In this document: positions 1-8,933 of the stretch, piece after piece | Layout: each line of letters opens with the position of its first letter | How positions within the stretch are numbered: position 1 is the stretch's first letter | Made by a program: the position numbers and the translations under genes | The notes under the pieces: model-generated | What the model saw: only the letters and a program-made list of their open reading frames with translations | Told to the model about the DNA's origin: nothing | The model's database searches: none | Assembly (NCBI GenBank): GCA_014193395.1 | Contig: BJHT01000014.1 | Coordinates: 1-50,640, forward strand | DNA length: 50,640 nt | Direction of reading: 5' to 3' | DNA from: Verrucomicrobiota bacterium | Lineage (GTDB): Bacteria; Verrucomicrobiota; Verrucomicrobiia; Limisphaerales; BJHT01

Positions 1-1
1 G

Positions 2-3000
2 CACGGCATCGTGCAGCGCGACATCAAGCCCGAGAACCTCCTGCTCGACAAAGACGGACGCGTGAAGATTGCCGACTTCGGCATCGCCAAGATGCTGGGA
101 GATGGTCCCGCAGATTCAAAGCGGCCGCAGATGGGAGAAGAAGAAATCGGCGGTCGTCTTGAATCTGCGGGAATAACCTCCTCCACCATCAGCGGCATCT
201 CCGCCGCCTCCGCCGCCGGCACACCGCGCTACATGGCCCCGGAACAGCGCGACCACCAACGCACCGACCACCGCGCCGACATCTACAGCCTTGGCGTCGT
301 CCTCTACGAACTGCTCACCGGCGAACTCCCCGCCGACAAACTCCAGCCGCCCTCGCGCAAAGTGCAAATCGACGTGCGCCTCGACGAGATCGTCCTCCGC
401 GCGCTGGAGCAAACACCCGAGCTGCGCTTCCAAACCGCGTCGGACTTGCGGACGCAGGTGGAGACGTTCGTCGCCACCCCTCGCAACAGTCGCCCGGAGG
501 CACCGAGCGCCTCGCAACCACCGCGCTTCCTCAAAGTCGGCACCAGCACCCTTACCACGCCCGCGCAGCTTGCCACCTCCGAGGGCCAGTTCTTCGCCTA
601 CCGCACGCGCGGGCAGCTCATCCTCGACGACCGCCAGCTCACGCACTCGCGCGACGGGGTGAACACCGTCATTCCGCTTGCCGCCATTAGCGACTTGAGC
701 ATCGGCAGGCATCCGCGCGCGATGGCACCGGCGGGCATTGACCTCCTTAGTGTCACCTACGAGGAAGGTGGCCAACGCAAACAAGTGCTCCTCTTCCCGA
801 TGGAAGGCTGGTTCGGACTTCCCGGCACTGCGAACGCGCGTGTCGCCGAGTGGTTCGCGGCCATCCGCATGGCCGCCACCGCCGCCACGGGCCGCGTGCC
901 CGCCTCGACGCCGACGGATCAGCTCAACGTGCCGAAGAGTTCCCCGCTGGCGTGGTCGCTGGTGCTGGGTGCACCGCTGCTTCCGTTGCTGCTCATGGGA
1001 GCAGTCATCGCGCGGCTGCTGCATTCCCGCTCGGACGTGTCCCCCGCGATGTGGCTGATCGTGGCGCTGCCGGTCCTGCTCGCGCTGGCCGGCTTCGGCC
1101 TCCCGTGGCTGCTGCCCTGGCTGGCCGGGAACGGTCGTTCGTCCGCGACCCCGCCGACGCCGCCGCGCGAACCGAGCGGCGCAGCTTCCCCGAAGCTCGC
1201 GTGGCTGATCGTGCCGGTGCTCTTCGCCACTGGATTGCTCCTCCTCCTCAGTCTCGGTGGCGGCGGGGGATTTATTCCCGGTGCGCCCGAACTGGCCATC
1301 CTCTCTGTGCTGGGCGGACTGGGCCTTTGGCACTGGTTCCGTCGCGCAGCCCCGCCCGCCGCGCCCGGCACAACCAACGTCGGCCAACTCCCAACCCCGG
1401 CCGCCAGCTCGCAAGCGCCGAGGGCTGTCTGGGGCCATCTGGTCGGGGCCTTGTTCGGCATCACGTTCACCTCACCGCTCGCCTTCAAACTCGCCGATCT
1501 CTCCGCGCTCGGCTTCCTCGGTTTCCTGGGGTTTGTCGGCTTGTCGGAAATCGATGGCTTGCGCTGGTGTCAGGGGTTCTTCGGCTTCTCAGGTTTCTTC
1601 GGACTCATTGGCGTGGCGTCCATCGTGGAAACGGCCCATCGCCGCCAGCACCGGACCGACACCGCTTCCCCGCCGTCGGCTCACTCGCCGTTCAAATACA
1701 CCGGCCTGCTGATGCCGCTGGTGCCTGTGCTGCTCCTCGGCATCCTCGCCGTGAAATTCTACCGCGAAGCCAGCTCCCCCTCCGGCGTCACGCACTTCGA
1801 CCTCGCGCCCGTCGGCGTGAGCAACAACGTCGTCATCGTGGACGTGACCACCAAGGTCGGGCGTGGCAATGCGGAGTTGCGCGCCGTGCTGGACGGCCCG
1901 CAACTGCCCGCCGCGACGGAGGCGGCGCTGGTCGAGACGTTCTCCCCGCCCTTCGCCGGCACGTTCATCAAGCCCACGCCCTACGCGGGCAATCACCCGT
2001 TTCGCATCCTCTCGCCGGGCCGGCAGACGTGGCGACTCGGTTTCGTGCTGCCGGACGCGGCGCTGGCCAAGGAGGCTCTTGAAAACCTGCAACCCATCGG
2101 CTCGCTGCCCGCAGTGACGGGCCGCACCGTCGCGGGCACGCTGTTCGATGTGCGCCAGACCAACGGCCAGGAGTTTCACGCCACGCTGCAAGTCGCGCCG
2201 CCCATCACCGCCGCCGACCCGAACTGGGTGGCCATTTCCTCAGTGATGTCCACCTACAACGAATCCGGCGGCGTCACGATGAATTGGGAATTGCTGACCT
2301 CGCAACCCGGCCTCGTGGTGCTCCGTCGGGAGCGAAGCAGCTCGACCGGAGCGCTCCAGGGCAACCAGAAGACCAAGTTTCAGCAGGCCAACATCAGCCT
2401 CGCACTGACTGCGGCCGGCCCGAATCGCGTGCTGCTGGTCTCCCGGATCGGCGGCGTGACAGCCCGCGAGGAACTGACCGGCAATCTCCGTGACCTCTCG
2501 GCGGAACTGTGGCGCTACAAGAACCTGAGCGCGAAAACTGTGCGCGGCGCGGAGATCGAGCTGTGCAAGTTTCAAGGCAAGCCCGTCACCGTGCAGGTGG
2601 TTGCCCCGGTCACCGTGGGCACGACTCCCGCCACGGCGGGCAACCCGGCCATCGAGCGCGCGGAAATTTCCCCGGACAAGGCGGTCGTCCACCAGGCGCG
2701 CTACGACGGCTCCGGCCTGCTCATCACCTTCGGCACCGGCACCAACCGGTGGACGCCGTCGGGCCGGTATCTCGACGGGCTGTTCAATGTCACGCTGGAG
2801 TGGCCAAAGTTCGGGAGCGGAGCCCTTCATGTCATCAAGCCTCGGCACGGCATTCACATGAACTACCGCCTCGATGGCCCGCCGGGGCCGATGGTCGGCA
2901 AGCTGGTCTTCCATCCCGGCACGGCGCGGCCCGATGCGGAAGGGCTGTGTGTCATCGGCGCATTTCAGCCCGACACGGGCGCGCCATTGCCACTCGCGGT

Positions 3001-5647
3001 GCATCTCGTAGCCGATCCGCCCTCCCAGCCGCGCCCTGCCGCCCCCAGCTCGATCACCACTCCCGCGCCCGTGAAGATGGTTGATTCGTCGTCGACGATC
3101 ATTGGCATTGGAGTCATTGGACTGTGCCTCATCGTCGTCATCGGCGGCATCGTGCTGCTCGTCGTGCTCCTGCGCAAAGGCGGGACCGCTGGCAAGGTGG
3201 TGGCCGTGCTGGTGGCCGTGTCGTTGCTCTTGCTCTTGCTCGGTGTCGCCGCATTGCTGGGATACAAGCGGCAGGCGATGAACTCCCGGCAAGGCGATGC
3301 TCGGACTGCGTCGGTGAAATACGGGCAGATGATTCTGGAATCAAACTACCCCGGTCACATTGCGGCGAACCCACCCGGGCGAGTGATGCAAGCGCAGAAC
3401 GGCTTCCGCCTCCACCTTCCCGCGCTGCAGCTCGCGAGCTTCGAGTTCTTGATCCGCGACGCTGACGATTCGTGGCGGGCCGTGCCGTCGCTCACCGCGT
3501 ATGTCGCCACCGGCACGAACGGCGGTTACCACGACACGCTCTACTGGACGCTGCGCCGGGACGGCGACTCCAACGCCCTGAACCCCACGAACCAGCTCTG
3601 GTTCTGGAGCGTGAGCGCGACGGTAAATGGCGGTCAGGAACTGCCTCACCTTGCTGACCACGGCACAAACTTCACCCACACGCTCACGCCCGGCGACCAG
3701 CTTGATTGGTGGCAGCTCGCCGTGCCGCCGCAAACCGTGCTGCAACCCGGCGAGCAACGACCCATCCCGCTCTTCCGCACGCACGGCAGCGCCACCGCGC
3801 GCGGCACCGTGCCGAAGGAAGCCGCCTTGCGCGTGCGCTGCGAGCCGTTGCCCGCCGCGCTGAACCTCACCTTCCGCCACCAGGTCGTGGAACTCGGCCT
3901 CGCCGCGCACGAGGCGCTGGAGAAAGTGCTGCCTGCGAAGTCCGTCTCCACCGCGCCGCGCAAGATTGCCCACGGCGTCTCGCCCATCAAAAGTTCCGAG
4001 GCCACGGAGGACAACAGCCCCGCAGCCATCGCGGCGGCGCAGCGGCAAGGCATCGCCAGCGCCACCGAGGACATTCAAGCCGGCGTCTTTCGCATCCTCG
4101 CCTACGGGGACTTGATTCCCACCTCACCCGAGGACAAGGACGACGAGACGGGCTTCCGCATCCAGTGGGTCGCCGGCTCCTTCCTGAGCGACGCCTTCCG
4201 CGCCGAGACCGACGCCTACAACTTCGCCATGCGCGACTGGTTCTGGAAGAACCGCCCCGATTGGTCGGCCACCGTGACCCTCCTCGTGCTCGACGCCGAC
4301 GGGAAGCCGATGCCGCAGACGACCGTCGCCTTCACCGCTGCCGAAGCGCCGAACAGCAAAGCCGGAGCGAGCAGCCCCCTCGCAACGCGCGTGACCGATG
4401 ACCTGGGTTTCATCCACGCGTTCAGCGCTCCGACGAACAGCCGGTGGTCCGTGGCCATCGTGCGCAACGGCAAGGAAGGTCCGCGCTCCGCCCCCCTCGC
4501 CACGTCGGTGGCCGTGAACGCGCGCGGCGGCGCACCGAACTACTTCCTCGAACTGCGCCCCACCGGCGCAACGCCGGGCGACGTGCAGCTCACACCGTTG
4601 AGTTCAGAGGCCAACCAAGTCGCGCCCCGAGCGGCCGCGGACCAAGTGCTCGCCAATCGCCTCGCGCTGGCCGCGCTGCTGCAAAAACTCCACCAACTCC
4701 CGGCGACCTCGGACGAGCCGGGCGCGCTCTGGCTGCCCGTTCCCGGCGCGGCGGTGCCCGTGACCAAGCGGGTGGAAGTCGCGGCGCAGATCGAGCGGCT
4801 GCGGCGGATGATTCGGGCCGGTGGCGAGCGTGAGGCGAAGGTCCCGCCCCACATCGAGTTCAAAGTTCTCCGCGTCGAAAATCCGCCGGGCACGCGGGAC
4901 ATTCTCCTGCACTTCCAGCGCGACACGAACCCCGGCCTCGGCCTCGAAGTCACGCAGGACGTGACGCCTTCCGCCGGTTTGCGCAAACAGCCGGAGCCGG
5001 GCACCTACCGCGACTGGCAGGTGAAGACGTGGGCGGGCGTGAACGACCGCGTGCTGGCCTGGACCTTGCCGCAGGAGTTCACGGCAGCGGAAGTGCGCGC
5101 CGTGGCGAAGGACATGGAGCAGCGGGCGAAGGCGATGCGGCAGTTGCCGGACGGGGCGGTGCCGGAGTTCGCCACCGCCGTGCATCGGGACGGCTGGAAG
5201 TATCACCTCTTCGCGCGCGTCCTGCGCGCGCCGGGCTTGGCGAATCCACCACCGCAACCGCCCGGCGCAGCCCCGCTCATCCGCCGCGAGGAGCGGGGTA
5301 AGACCCGCGACGGCAGGGATTTCGTCATGACCTTCGAGGAACTACAGCGCGACGAGAAGACCTCGACCGTCACGGTAAAGACCGTCAACGGGGGCTCCGT
5401 GGGTTCCGCGATGTTCGAAGTGCGAGGCAATTGGGAAATCGCAAAAGCACGGGGAGCGGCCTACTTCATCAACCTCAAGAGCTGGCAAGGCGAGAACGGT
5501 CAGTGGATGAGTCTCACCGGCTTCGCACCGGACAATAACGCGGACCCGAAAACTTACTTCGACTTGAAAGAGCCATTGCCGGCGGACAAGCGGCTCATCT
5601 TCCTGTCGGTCGCGGACTACCAACGCATCTTCAAAGACCAGCCGTGA
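2..5647 (+). CDS. Large membrane Ser/Thr protein kinase, 5'-truncated by the window edge
   Basis: The frame is already open at base 2, so the N-lobe lies outside the window. Visible kinase parts are the catalytic loop QRDIKPEN (bases 14-37), the DFG motif in ADFGIAK and GTPRYMAPEQ, followed by DIYSLGVVLYELLTG of the C-lobe. This is the bacterial Hanks/PknB type. The His of HRD is replaced by Gln (cag at 14-16). The stretch between DFG and APE is unusually long because it contains a palindromic insertion (106-172). After the kinase comes a region with about nine hydrophobic segments: a cluster at about bases 940-1770 and two more near 3090-3270. Long, probably exported segments of unknown fold lie between and after them. 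The catalytic domain should face the cytoplasm. The C-terminal ~1,500 residues match no domain I recognise. Kinase identity is secure; the substrate is unknown. Confidence 0.9.
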   Translation, partial: HGIVQRDIKPENLLLDKDGRVKIADFGIAKMLGDGPADSKRPQMGEEEIGGRLESAGITSSTISGISAASAAGTPRYMAPEQRDHQRTDHRADIYSLGVVLYELLTGELPADKLQPPSRKVQIDVRLDEIVLRALEQTPELRFQTASDLRTQVETFVATPRNSRPEAPSASQPPRFLKVGTSTLTTPAQLATSEGQFFAYRTRGQLILDDRQLTHSRDGVNTVIPLAAISDLSIGRHPRAMAPAGIDLLSVTYEEGGQRKQVLLFPMEGWFGLPGTANARVAEWFAAIRMAATAATGRVPASTPTDQLNVPKSSPLAWSLVLGAPLLPLLLMGAVIARLLHSRSDVSPAMWLIVALPVLLALAGFGLPWLLPWLAGNGRSSATPPTPPREPSGAASPKLAWLIVPVLFATGLLLLLSLGGGGGFIPGAPELAILSVLGGLGLWHWFRRAAPPAAPGTTNVGQLPTPAASSQAPRAVWGHLVGALFGITFTSPLAFKLADLSALGFLGFLGFVGLSEIDGLRWCQGFFGFSGFFGLIGVASIVETAHRRQHRTDTASPPSAHSPFKYTGLLMPLVPVLLLGILAVKFYREASSPSGVTHFDLAPVGVSNNVVIVDVTTKVGRGNAELRAVLDGPQLPAATEAALVETFSPPFAGTFIKPTPYAGNHPFRILSPGRQTWRLGFVLPDAALAKEALENLQPIGSLPAVTGRTVAGTLFDVRQTNGQEFHATLQVAPPITAADPNWVAISSVMSTYNESGGVTMNWELLTSQPGLVVLRRERSSSTGALQGNQKTKFQQANISLALTAAGPNRVLLVSRIGGVTAREELTGNLRDLSAELWRYKNLSAKTVRGAEIELCKFQGKPVTVQVVAPVTVGTTPATAGNPAIERAEISPDKAVVHQARYDGSGLLITFGTGTNRWTPSGRYLDGLFNVTLEWPKFGSGALHVIKPRHGIHMNYRLDGPPGPMVGKLVFHPGTARPDAEGLCVIGAFQPDTGAPLPLAVHLVADPPSQPRPAAPSSITTPAPVKMVDSSSTIIGIGVIGLCLIVVIGGIVLLVVLLRKGGTAGKVVAVLVAVSLLLLLLGVAALLGYKRQAMNSRQGDARTASVKYGQMILESNYPGHIAANPPGRVMQAQNGFRLHLPALQLASFEFLIRDADDSWRAVPSLTAYVATGTNGGYHDTLYWTLRRDGDSNALNPTNQLWFWSVSATVNGGQELPHLADHGTNFTHTLTPGDQLDWWQLAVPPQTVLQPGEQRPIPLFRTHGSATARGTVPKEAALRVRCEPLPAALNLTFRHQVVELGLAAHEALEKVLPAKSVSTAPRKIAHGVSPIKSSEATEDNSPAAIAAAQRQGIASATEDIQAGVFRILAYGDLIPTSPEDKDDETGFRIQWVAGSFLSDAFRAETDAYNFAMRDWFWKNRPDWSATVTLLVLDADGKPMPQTTVAFTAAEAPNSKAGASSPLATRVTDDLGFIHAFSAPTNSRWSVAIVRNGKEGPRSAPLATSVAVNARGGAPNYFLELRPTGATPGDVQLTPLSSEANQVAPRAAADQVLANRLALAALLQKLHQLPATSDEPGALWLPVPGAAVPVTKRVEVAAQIERLRRMIRAGGEREAKVPPHIEFKVLRVENPPGTRDILLHFQRDTNPGLGLEVTQDVTPSAGLRKQPEPGTYRDWQVKTWAGVNDRVLAWTLPQEFTAAEVRAVAKDMEQRAKAMRQLPDGAVPEFATAVHRDGWKYHLFARVLRAPGLANPPPQPPGAAPLIRREERGKTRDGRDFVMTFEELQRDEKTSTVTVKTVNGGSVGSAMFEVRGNWEIAKARGAAYFINLKSWQGENGQWMSLTGFAPDNNADPKTYFDLKEPLPADKRLIFLSVADYQRIFKDQP
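106..172. repeat. In-frame palindromic insertion in the kinase activation segment
   Basis: The left arm 106-128 begins tcccgcagattcaa. The right arm 150-172 ends ttgaatctgcggga. They pair over 23 bases with three mismatches and a 21-base loop. The element is translated through and adds a charged, low-complexity stretch between DFG and APE. Confidence 0.75.
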
Positions 5648-5801
5648 AAGCGCGGGCAGTCACACTCAGCGGCGGGGCCATGAAAATTCCGAGGCAACCG
5701 GTCAACGCAATCGTCCAACCTCCGATGCTAGACAACCCTCCCACCGCTGCTCCCGTTAGCCTTGAGCGCACCGCCAGAAGGGAGCCACCACACCCACGAG
5801 T

Positions 5802-6068
5802 ATGAACACCACATTGAAGAAGCTGGTCGATCACCCAAATTTCTCCCTCCTAAGTTTCGTCGCCATTTGTGTCCTCCTCCCTCGCTTCGGAGCGGCAGCG
5901 ATGATGCTAGGTTCCGCTACCGTGCTGTCCGCCTGCGTCAGCGCAAATCCGGATCAATTCCGTAGTCGGAACGGCTCGCTGACGGCAGCGGTGGGCTTGG
6001 TCGCCGCTATTTGGGTAGCGGCCGCGGTCCTTGTCGTGTTGTCACTGACAGGACAGCCCGTGGACTGA
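5802..6068 (+). CDS. Small membrane protein of unknown function (88 aa)
   Basis: The protein has two hydrophobic stretches, at about residues 15-45 (LLSFVAICVLLPRFG onward) and 60-84 (TAAVGLVAAIWVAAAVLVVL). They are separated by a short polar loop (NPDQFRSRNG) and suggest a two-pass membrane protein. The ATG at 5802 is the first start that gives a short polar N-terminus before the first membrane segment. It lies 154 bases after the kinase gene in the same direction and could be co-transcribed with it. I recognise no family. It is called a gene because of the sensible hydrophobicity pattern and the lack of a competing frame. Confidence 0.55.
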   Translation: MNTTLKKLVDHPNFSLLSFVAICVLLPRFGAAAMMLGSATVLSACVSANPDQFRSRNGSLTAAVGLVAAIWVAAAVLVVLSLTGQPVD

Positions 6069-6294
6069 GCCGTTCGGATCGCACTGCTTCATCATTCTCA
6101 ATGACTGGGGTCGTGGGCGGCGCATTTCAGCTCGAACTTCAACTCGACTTCCCTGCCGCGCAGACGGCATGGCCCGATCCGACAAGACCCGGCCCGGATG
6201 GCGGCCAGGCAAGATGCCCGGACCTGTTTCGCGAACCGCCCGCTCAAACAATCCTGTCGGATTCCGACCTTCGGCGGCGATAGAGTGGGAAAGA

Positions 6295-7962
6295 ATGCAC
6301 GACGACGTGAACGACATGGATTTGCTGCGGCGCTTCGCCCGGGACGGCGCGGAGGAGGCCTTCGCGGAGCTGGTCCGGCGGCACTTGGACCTCGTCCATT
6401 CCGCCGCGCTCCGGCAGGTCCGCTCCCCGCAGCTTGCGGAGGAGGTGGCCCAATCCGTCTTCACCGACCTCGCCCGCGACGCGGGTCGGCTCAAGCCCGG
6501 CACCGTCCTGCCGGCGTGGCTGTATCAGGTCACGCGGCGCACGGCCATTGACGTCGTCCGGCGGGAGGCGCGCCGCCAGCTCCGGGAACAAGTCGCCGGG
6601 GAGATGAACGCCATGAACTCGACCGCTTCCGATTGGGCCCAGGTGGAACCGCTGCTGGACGATGCGATGGCCGCGCTCGAGGACACGGACCGCACCGCCG
6701 TCCTGCTGCGCTATTTCGAGAACAAATCCCTGCGCGAGGTCGGCACGGCCCTCGGCACCTCGGACGACACCGCGCAGAAGCGCGTGAGCCGGGCGGTGGA
6801 CAAACTGCGCGAGTTCTTCGCCCAGCGCGGCGTCACCGTGGGTGCCAGCGGGCTGGCCGTCAACCTCTCGGCCAATGCCGTCCAGGCCGCGCCACCGGGG
6901 CTGGCCCTCACCATTTCTGCCGCCAGCACGCTGGCCGTAGCCACCGTTGCCACCACCACCATCCAAACCATCGCCATGACCACCCTGCAAAAAATCGCCG
7001 TCACCACCGCCCTCGCCGCCGCCGTGGGCATCGCGCTCTACGAAGCCCGGCAAGTGACCGCGTTGCGCGCAGATAATCAGCGCCTCCACCAGCAACTGGT
7101 GCCGCTCACCGCGCAGGTGCAGCAGTTGCAACACGAGCGCGACCGCGCCACGAACCGGCTGTCCAACGTGACCACCGAGCTGGCCGCCGTGAGCAAACAG
7201 CCGACGGAAGTTTTCAAGCTGCGCGGCCAGGTGGGCGTCCTGCGGCAGGAGAAGGACGCCCTCGGCAGCAAGAGCGCCCTGAGCAAGATCACCGCCGATC
7301 CCGAGACCCGGAAGGTGATGCGCGAGCAGCAAAAGGCGGGCATGGCCGCCCTCTACGCCGAGCTCGCCAAGCGCCTCCAGTTGCAGCCCGAGCAGACTGG
7401 CCAGTTCCACGACCTCCTGGCTGACCATGTCATGGACAGCATTGATCTGATCACCCAGGCGCTCCACGACCAGCGCAACAGCACCGAGATCGACCGCCTG
7501 TTTTCCGTCCAGGAGGCCGCCATGCAGGCCCAGGTGGCGGCGCTCCTCGGCCCGGACGGCCTGACCCAATACACGGACTACTCGAAACAGCTCCTCAGCA
7601 GCCTGACCGGCCTGCAGTTCGAGGGCAGCCTGACGGGTGAGAAGAAGGCGAAAACGGAGAAGCGCCAGCAGCTTTCCCAAGCCGTGCAGGAGGAATTGCA
7701 GGCAGCGCTGGCGGCCGCCGGCCTGCCGCCCGACTACCAGACGATGCCCGTGCTGAACTTCCGGAACATCGCCTCCGAAGCGACCGGCGACCAAAGTCTC
7801 AAGCTGCTGGAGAACACCTACGTCCGCGTGACCGAGCGGGCCAAAGGGTTCCTCACGGCGGAGGAGCTGGCCAAGTTTAGCGAGTTCGGGAAGAAGGCGA
7901 TTGAGAACAACCGCTCCGCGCTCCTGATGAACCGGAAGTTGATGGCCCCCATCGCAAAGTGA
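6295..7962 (+). CDS. ECF sigma factor fused to a membrane anchor and coiled-coil domain
   Basis: Residues ~7-92 form sigma-70 region 2 (LLRRFARDGAEEAFAELVRR, then QLAEEVAQSVFTDLAR). Residues ~125-176 form region 4 (DRTAVLLRYFENKSLREVG, then a helix-turn-helix ending KRVSRAVDKLREFF). A low-complexity Ala/Thr-rich stretch follows with a likely membrane helix (IAVTTALAAAVGIALYEA). Then comes a heptad-rich coiled coil (QLVPLTAQVQQLQHERDRA) and a helical C-terminal domain of about 230 residues. Total length is 555 aa, against about 180-200 for a plain ECF sigma factor. The ATG at 6295 was chosen because it sits just after a purine-rich gggaaaga and directly precedes region 2; a further 42 upstream codons are open but look non-coding. 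The layout suggests a sigma factor tethered to the membrane with an external sensor or partner domain. Confidence 0.88.
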   Translation: MHDDVNDMDLLRRFARDGAEEAFAELVRRHLDLVHSAALRQVRSPQLAEEVAQSVFTDLARDAGRLKPGTVLPAWLYQVTRRTAIDVVRREARRQLREQVAGEMNAMNSTASDWAQVEPLLDDAMAALEDTDRTAVLLRYFENKSLREVGTALGTSDDTAQKRVSRAVDKLREFFAQRGVTVGASGLAVNLSANAVQAAPPGLALTISAASTLAVATVATTTIQTIAMTTLQKIAVTTALAAAVGIALYEARQVTALRADNQRLHQQLVPLTAQVQQLQHERDRATNRLSNVTTELAAVSKQPTEVFKLRGQVGVLRQEKDALGSKSALSKITADPETRKVMREQQKAGMAALYAELAKRLQLQPEQTGQFHDLLADHVMDSIDLITQALHDQRNSTEIDRLFSVQEAAMQAQVAALLGPDGLTQYTDYSKQLLSSLTGLQFEGSLTGEKKAKTEKRQQLSQAVQEELQAALAAAGLPPDYQTMPVLNFRNIASEATGDQSLKLLENTYVRVTERAKGFLTAEELAKFSEFGKKAIENNRSALLMNRKLMAPIAK

Positions 7963-8089
7963 CCGGCGTCGAGCTCCCGCCTGAACGATCTGGTCAGGCC
8001 GCCCCTTCCCACCTCGACCAACCTGCATGACAACAAACCAATGCAAACCCAGTAACCCCGTCCGAAGCACAACCCACCACGGCTCAACC

Positions 8090-8431
8090 ATGAAAACAGC
8101 CCTCGCAATCATCGCTCTCCTCTCGGCGCTTTCGACCACCCCAATGCTCGCCGCCAACCACGACAAGGCCCCCGCCAGCGTGGAAGCGCGACTGGTCCAG
8201 GCGGATTTATCCGTCACCCTCCAACAGTATGAGAAGGTCAAGCGCTTGACCGGGGAAGCTGCGCTGCAAGCCGCGCTTCTCGACGGTTCTGACCCCAAGC
8301 AAAGCGAGGCCCTCGCCAAGCGAATCGGTATACTCCGCCAGCACGCCGACAAACTCCGCAGCGAGGCGCTCCGATACGAAGCCGAAATCCGGCTGATCCG
8401 TGAAGGCGCATCGGCAGGAAAGCCCAAGTGA
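8090..8431 (+). CDS. Small secreted protein, helical (113 aa)
   Basis: The start at 8090 gives a clear signal peptide (MKTALAIIALLSALSTTPML, cleavage near AAN). The mature part is about 90 residues, charged and probably all helical: repeated Leu/Ala heptads with Lys, Glu and Arg. The frame stays open upstream to an ATG at 8027, but those 21 codons would push the signal peptide inside, so I prefer 8090. It lies 127 bases after the fused sigma factor gene in the same direction. I do not recognise the family. It is likely periplasmic and may belong to the sigma factor's regulon; that is inference from position only. Confidence 0.65.
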   Translation: MKTALAIIALLSALSTTPMLAANHDKAPASVEARLVQADLSVTLQQYEKVKRLTGEAALQAALLDGSDPKQSEALAKRIGILRQHADKLRSEALRYEAEIRLIREGASAGKPK

Positions 8432-8670
8432 TGGCAACGGAACCGACCTTGCGCTCCCACCTGACAGCTCCGCCGAGGCTGGATCCCATGGAGTCACTTG
8501 GGTGCGAAGGACTACACGATGACTTGCGATGAAGATTTCCGTGCCCGACACCCAAAACACCACCCCACCGGGTCAGCCGCAGACGACAGCCGTGAAATCG
8601 CCGTTGAGTTTCCGGCCATCCGGCGCGTAGCCTCGCTTCCTTAAACTCAACCCCCAAACCAACAAACACC

Positions 8671-8895
8671 ATGACCACCTCCGAAAAGAACAGCCTGCTC
8701 AAACAAAACACGCTCTGCTGGCTCGGCGCACTCATCCTGCCGTTGATCCTCCACTTCGGCCTCCGCCACACCCAGTTCCCCTGGCCGCTGATTCTCCCCT
8801 TCTTGATCTTCGGACTGATGCTCGTCTCGAATAAGTTGCTCGCGAAGGCAAGTGGCGAACCCACGGATAATCTGGATAAGAACGCGAGACGGTAA
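8671..8895 (+). CDS. Two-pass small membrane protein, copy 1 (74 aa)
   Basis: The N-terminus is polar (MTTSEKNSLLKQ). It is followed by two hydrophobic segments, TLCWLGALILPLILHFGL and FPWPLILPFLIFGLMLVSN, and a charged tail (DNLDKNARR). A paralogue with the same length and layout lies at 10415-10630, about 70 percent identical by eye and with an almost identical sequence around the start codon (aacaccatgaccacctccga). Conservation of the two copies supports real translation. Function is unknown; the family name is not known to me. Confidence 0.7.
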   Translation: MTTSEKNSLLKQNTLCWLGALILPLILHFGLRHTQFPWPLILPFLIFGLMLVSNKLLAKASGEPTDNLDKNARR

Positions 8896-8933
8896 GAATA
8901 CTCCGCGGATTGCCGTGCCAACTCCTGACAGCC

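Noticed and set aside
116..1438. A minus-strand frame inside the kinase gene
   Set aside because: It is antisense to the kinase motifs and rich in Arg, Gly and Ala from GC content.
6169..6294. Upstream extension of the fused sigma factor
   Set aside because: The 42 codons do not look conserved, and a start with better spacing to a purine-rich stretch is at 6295.
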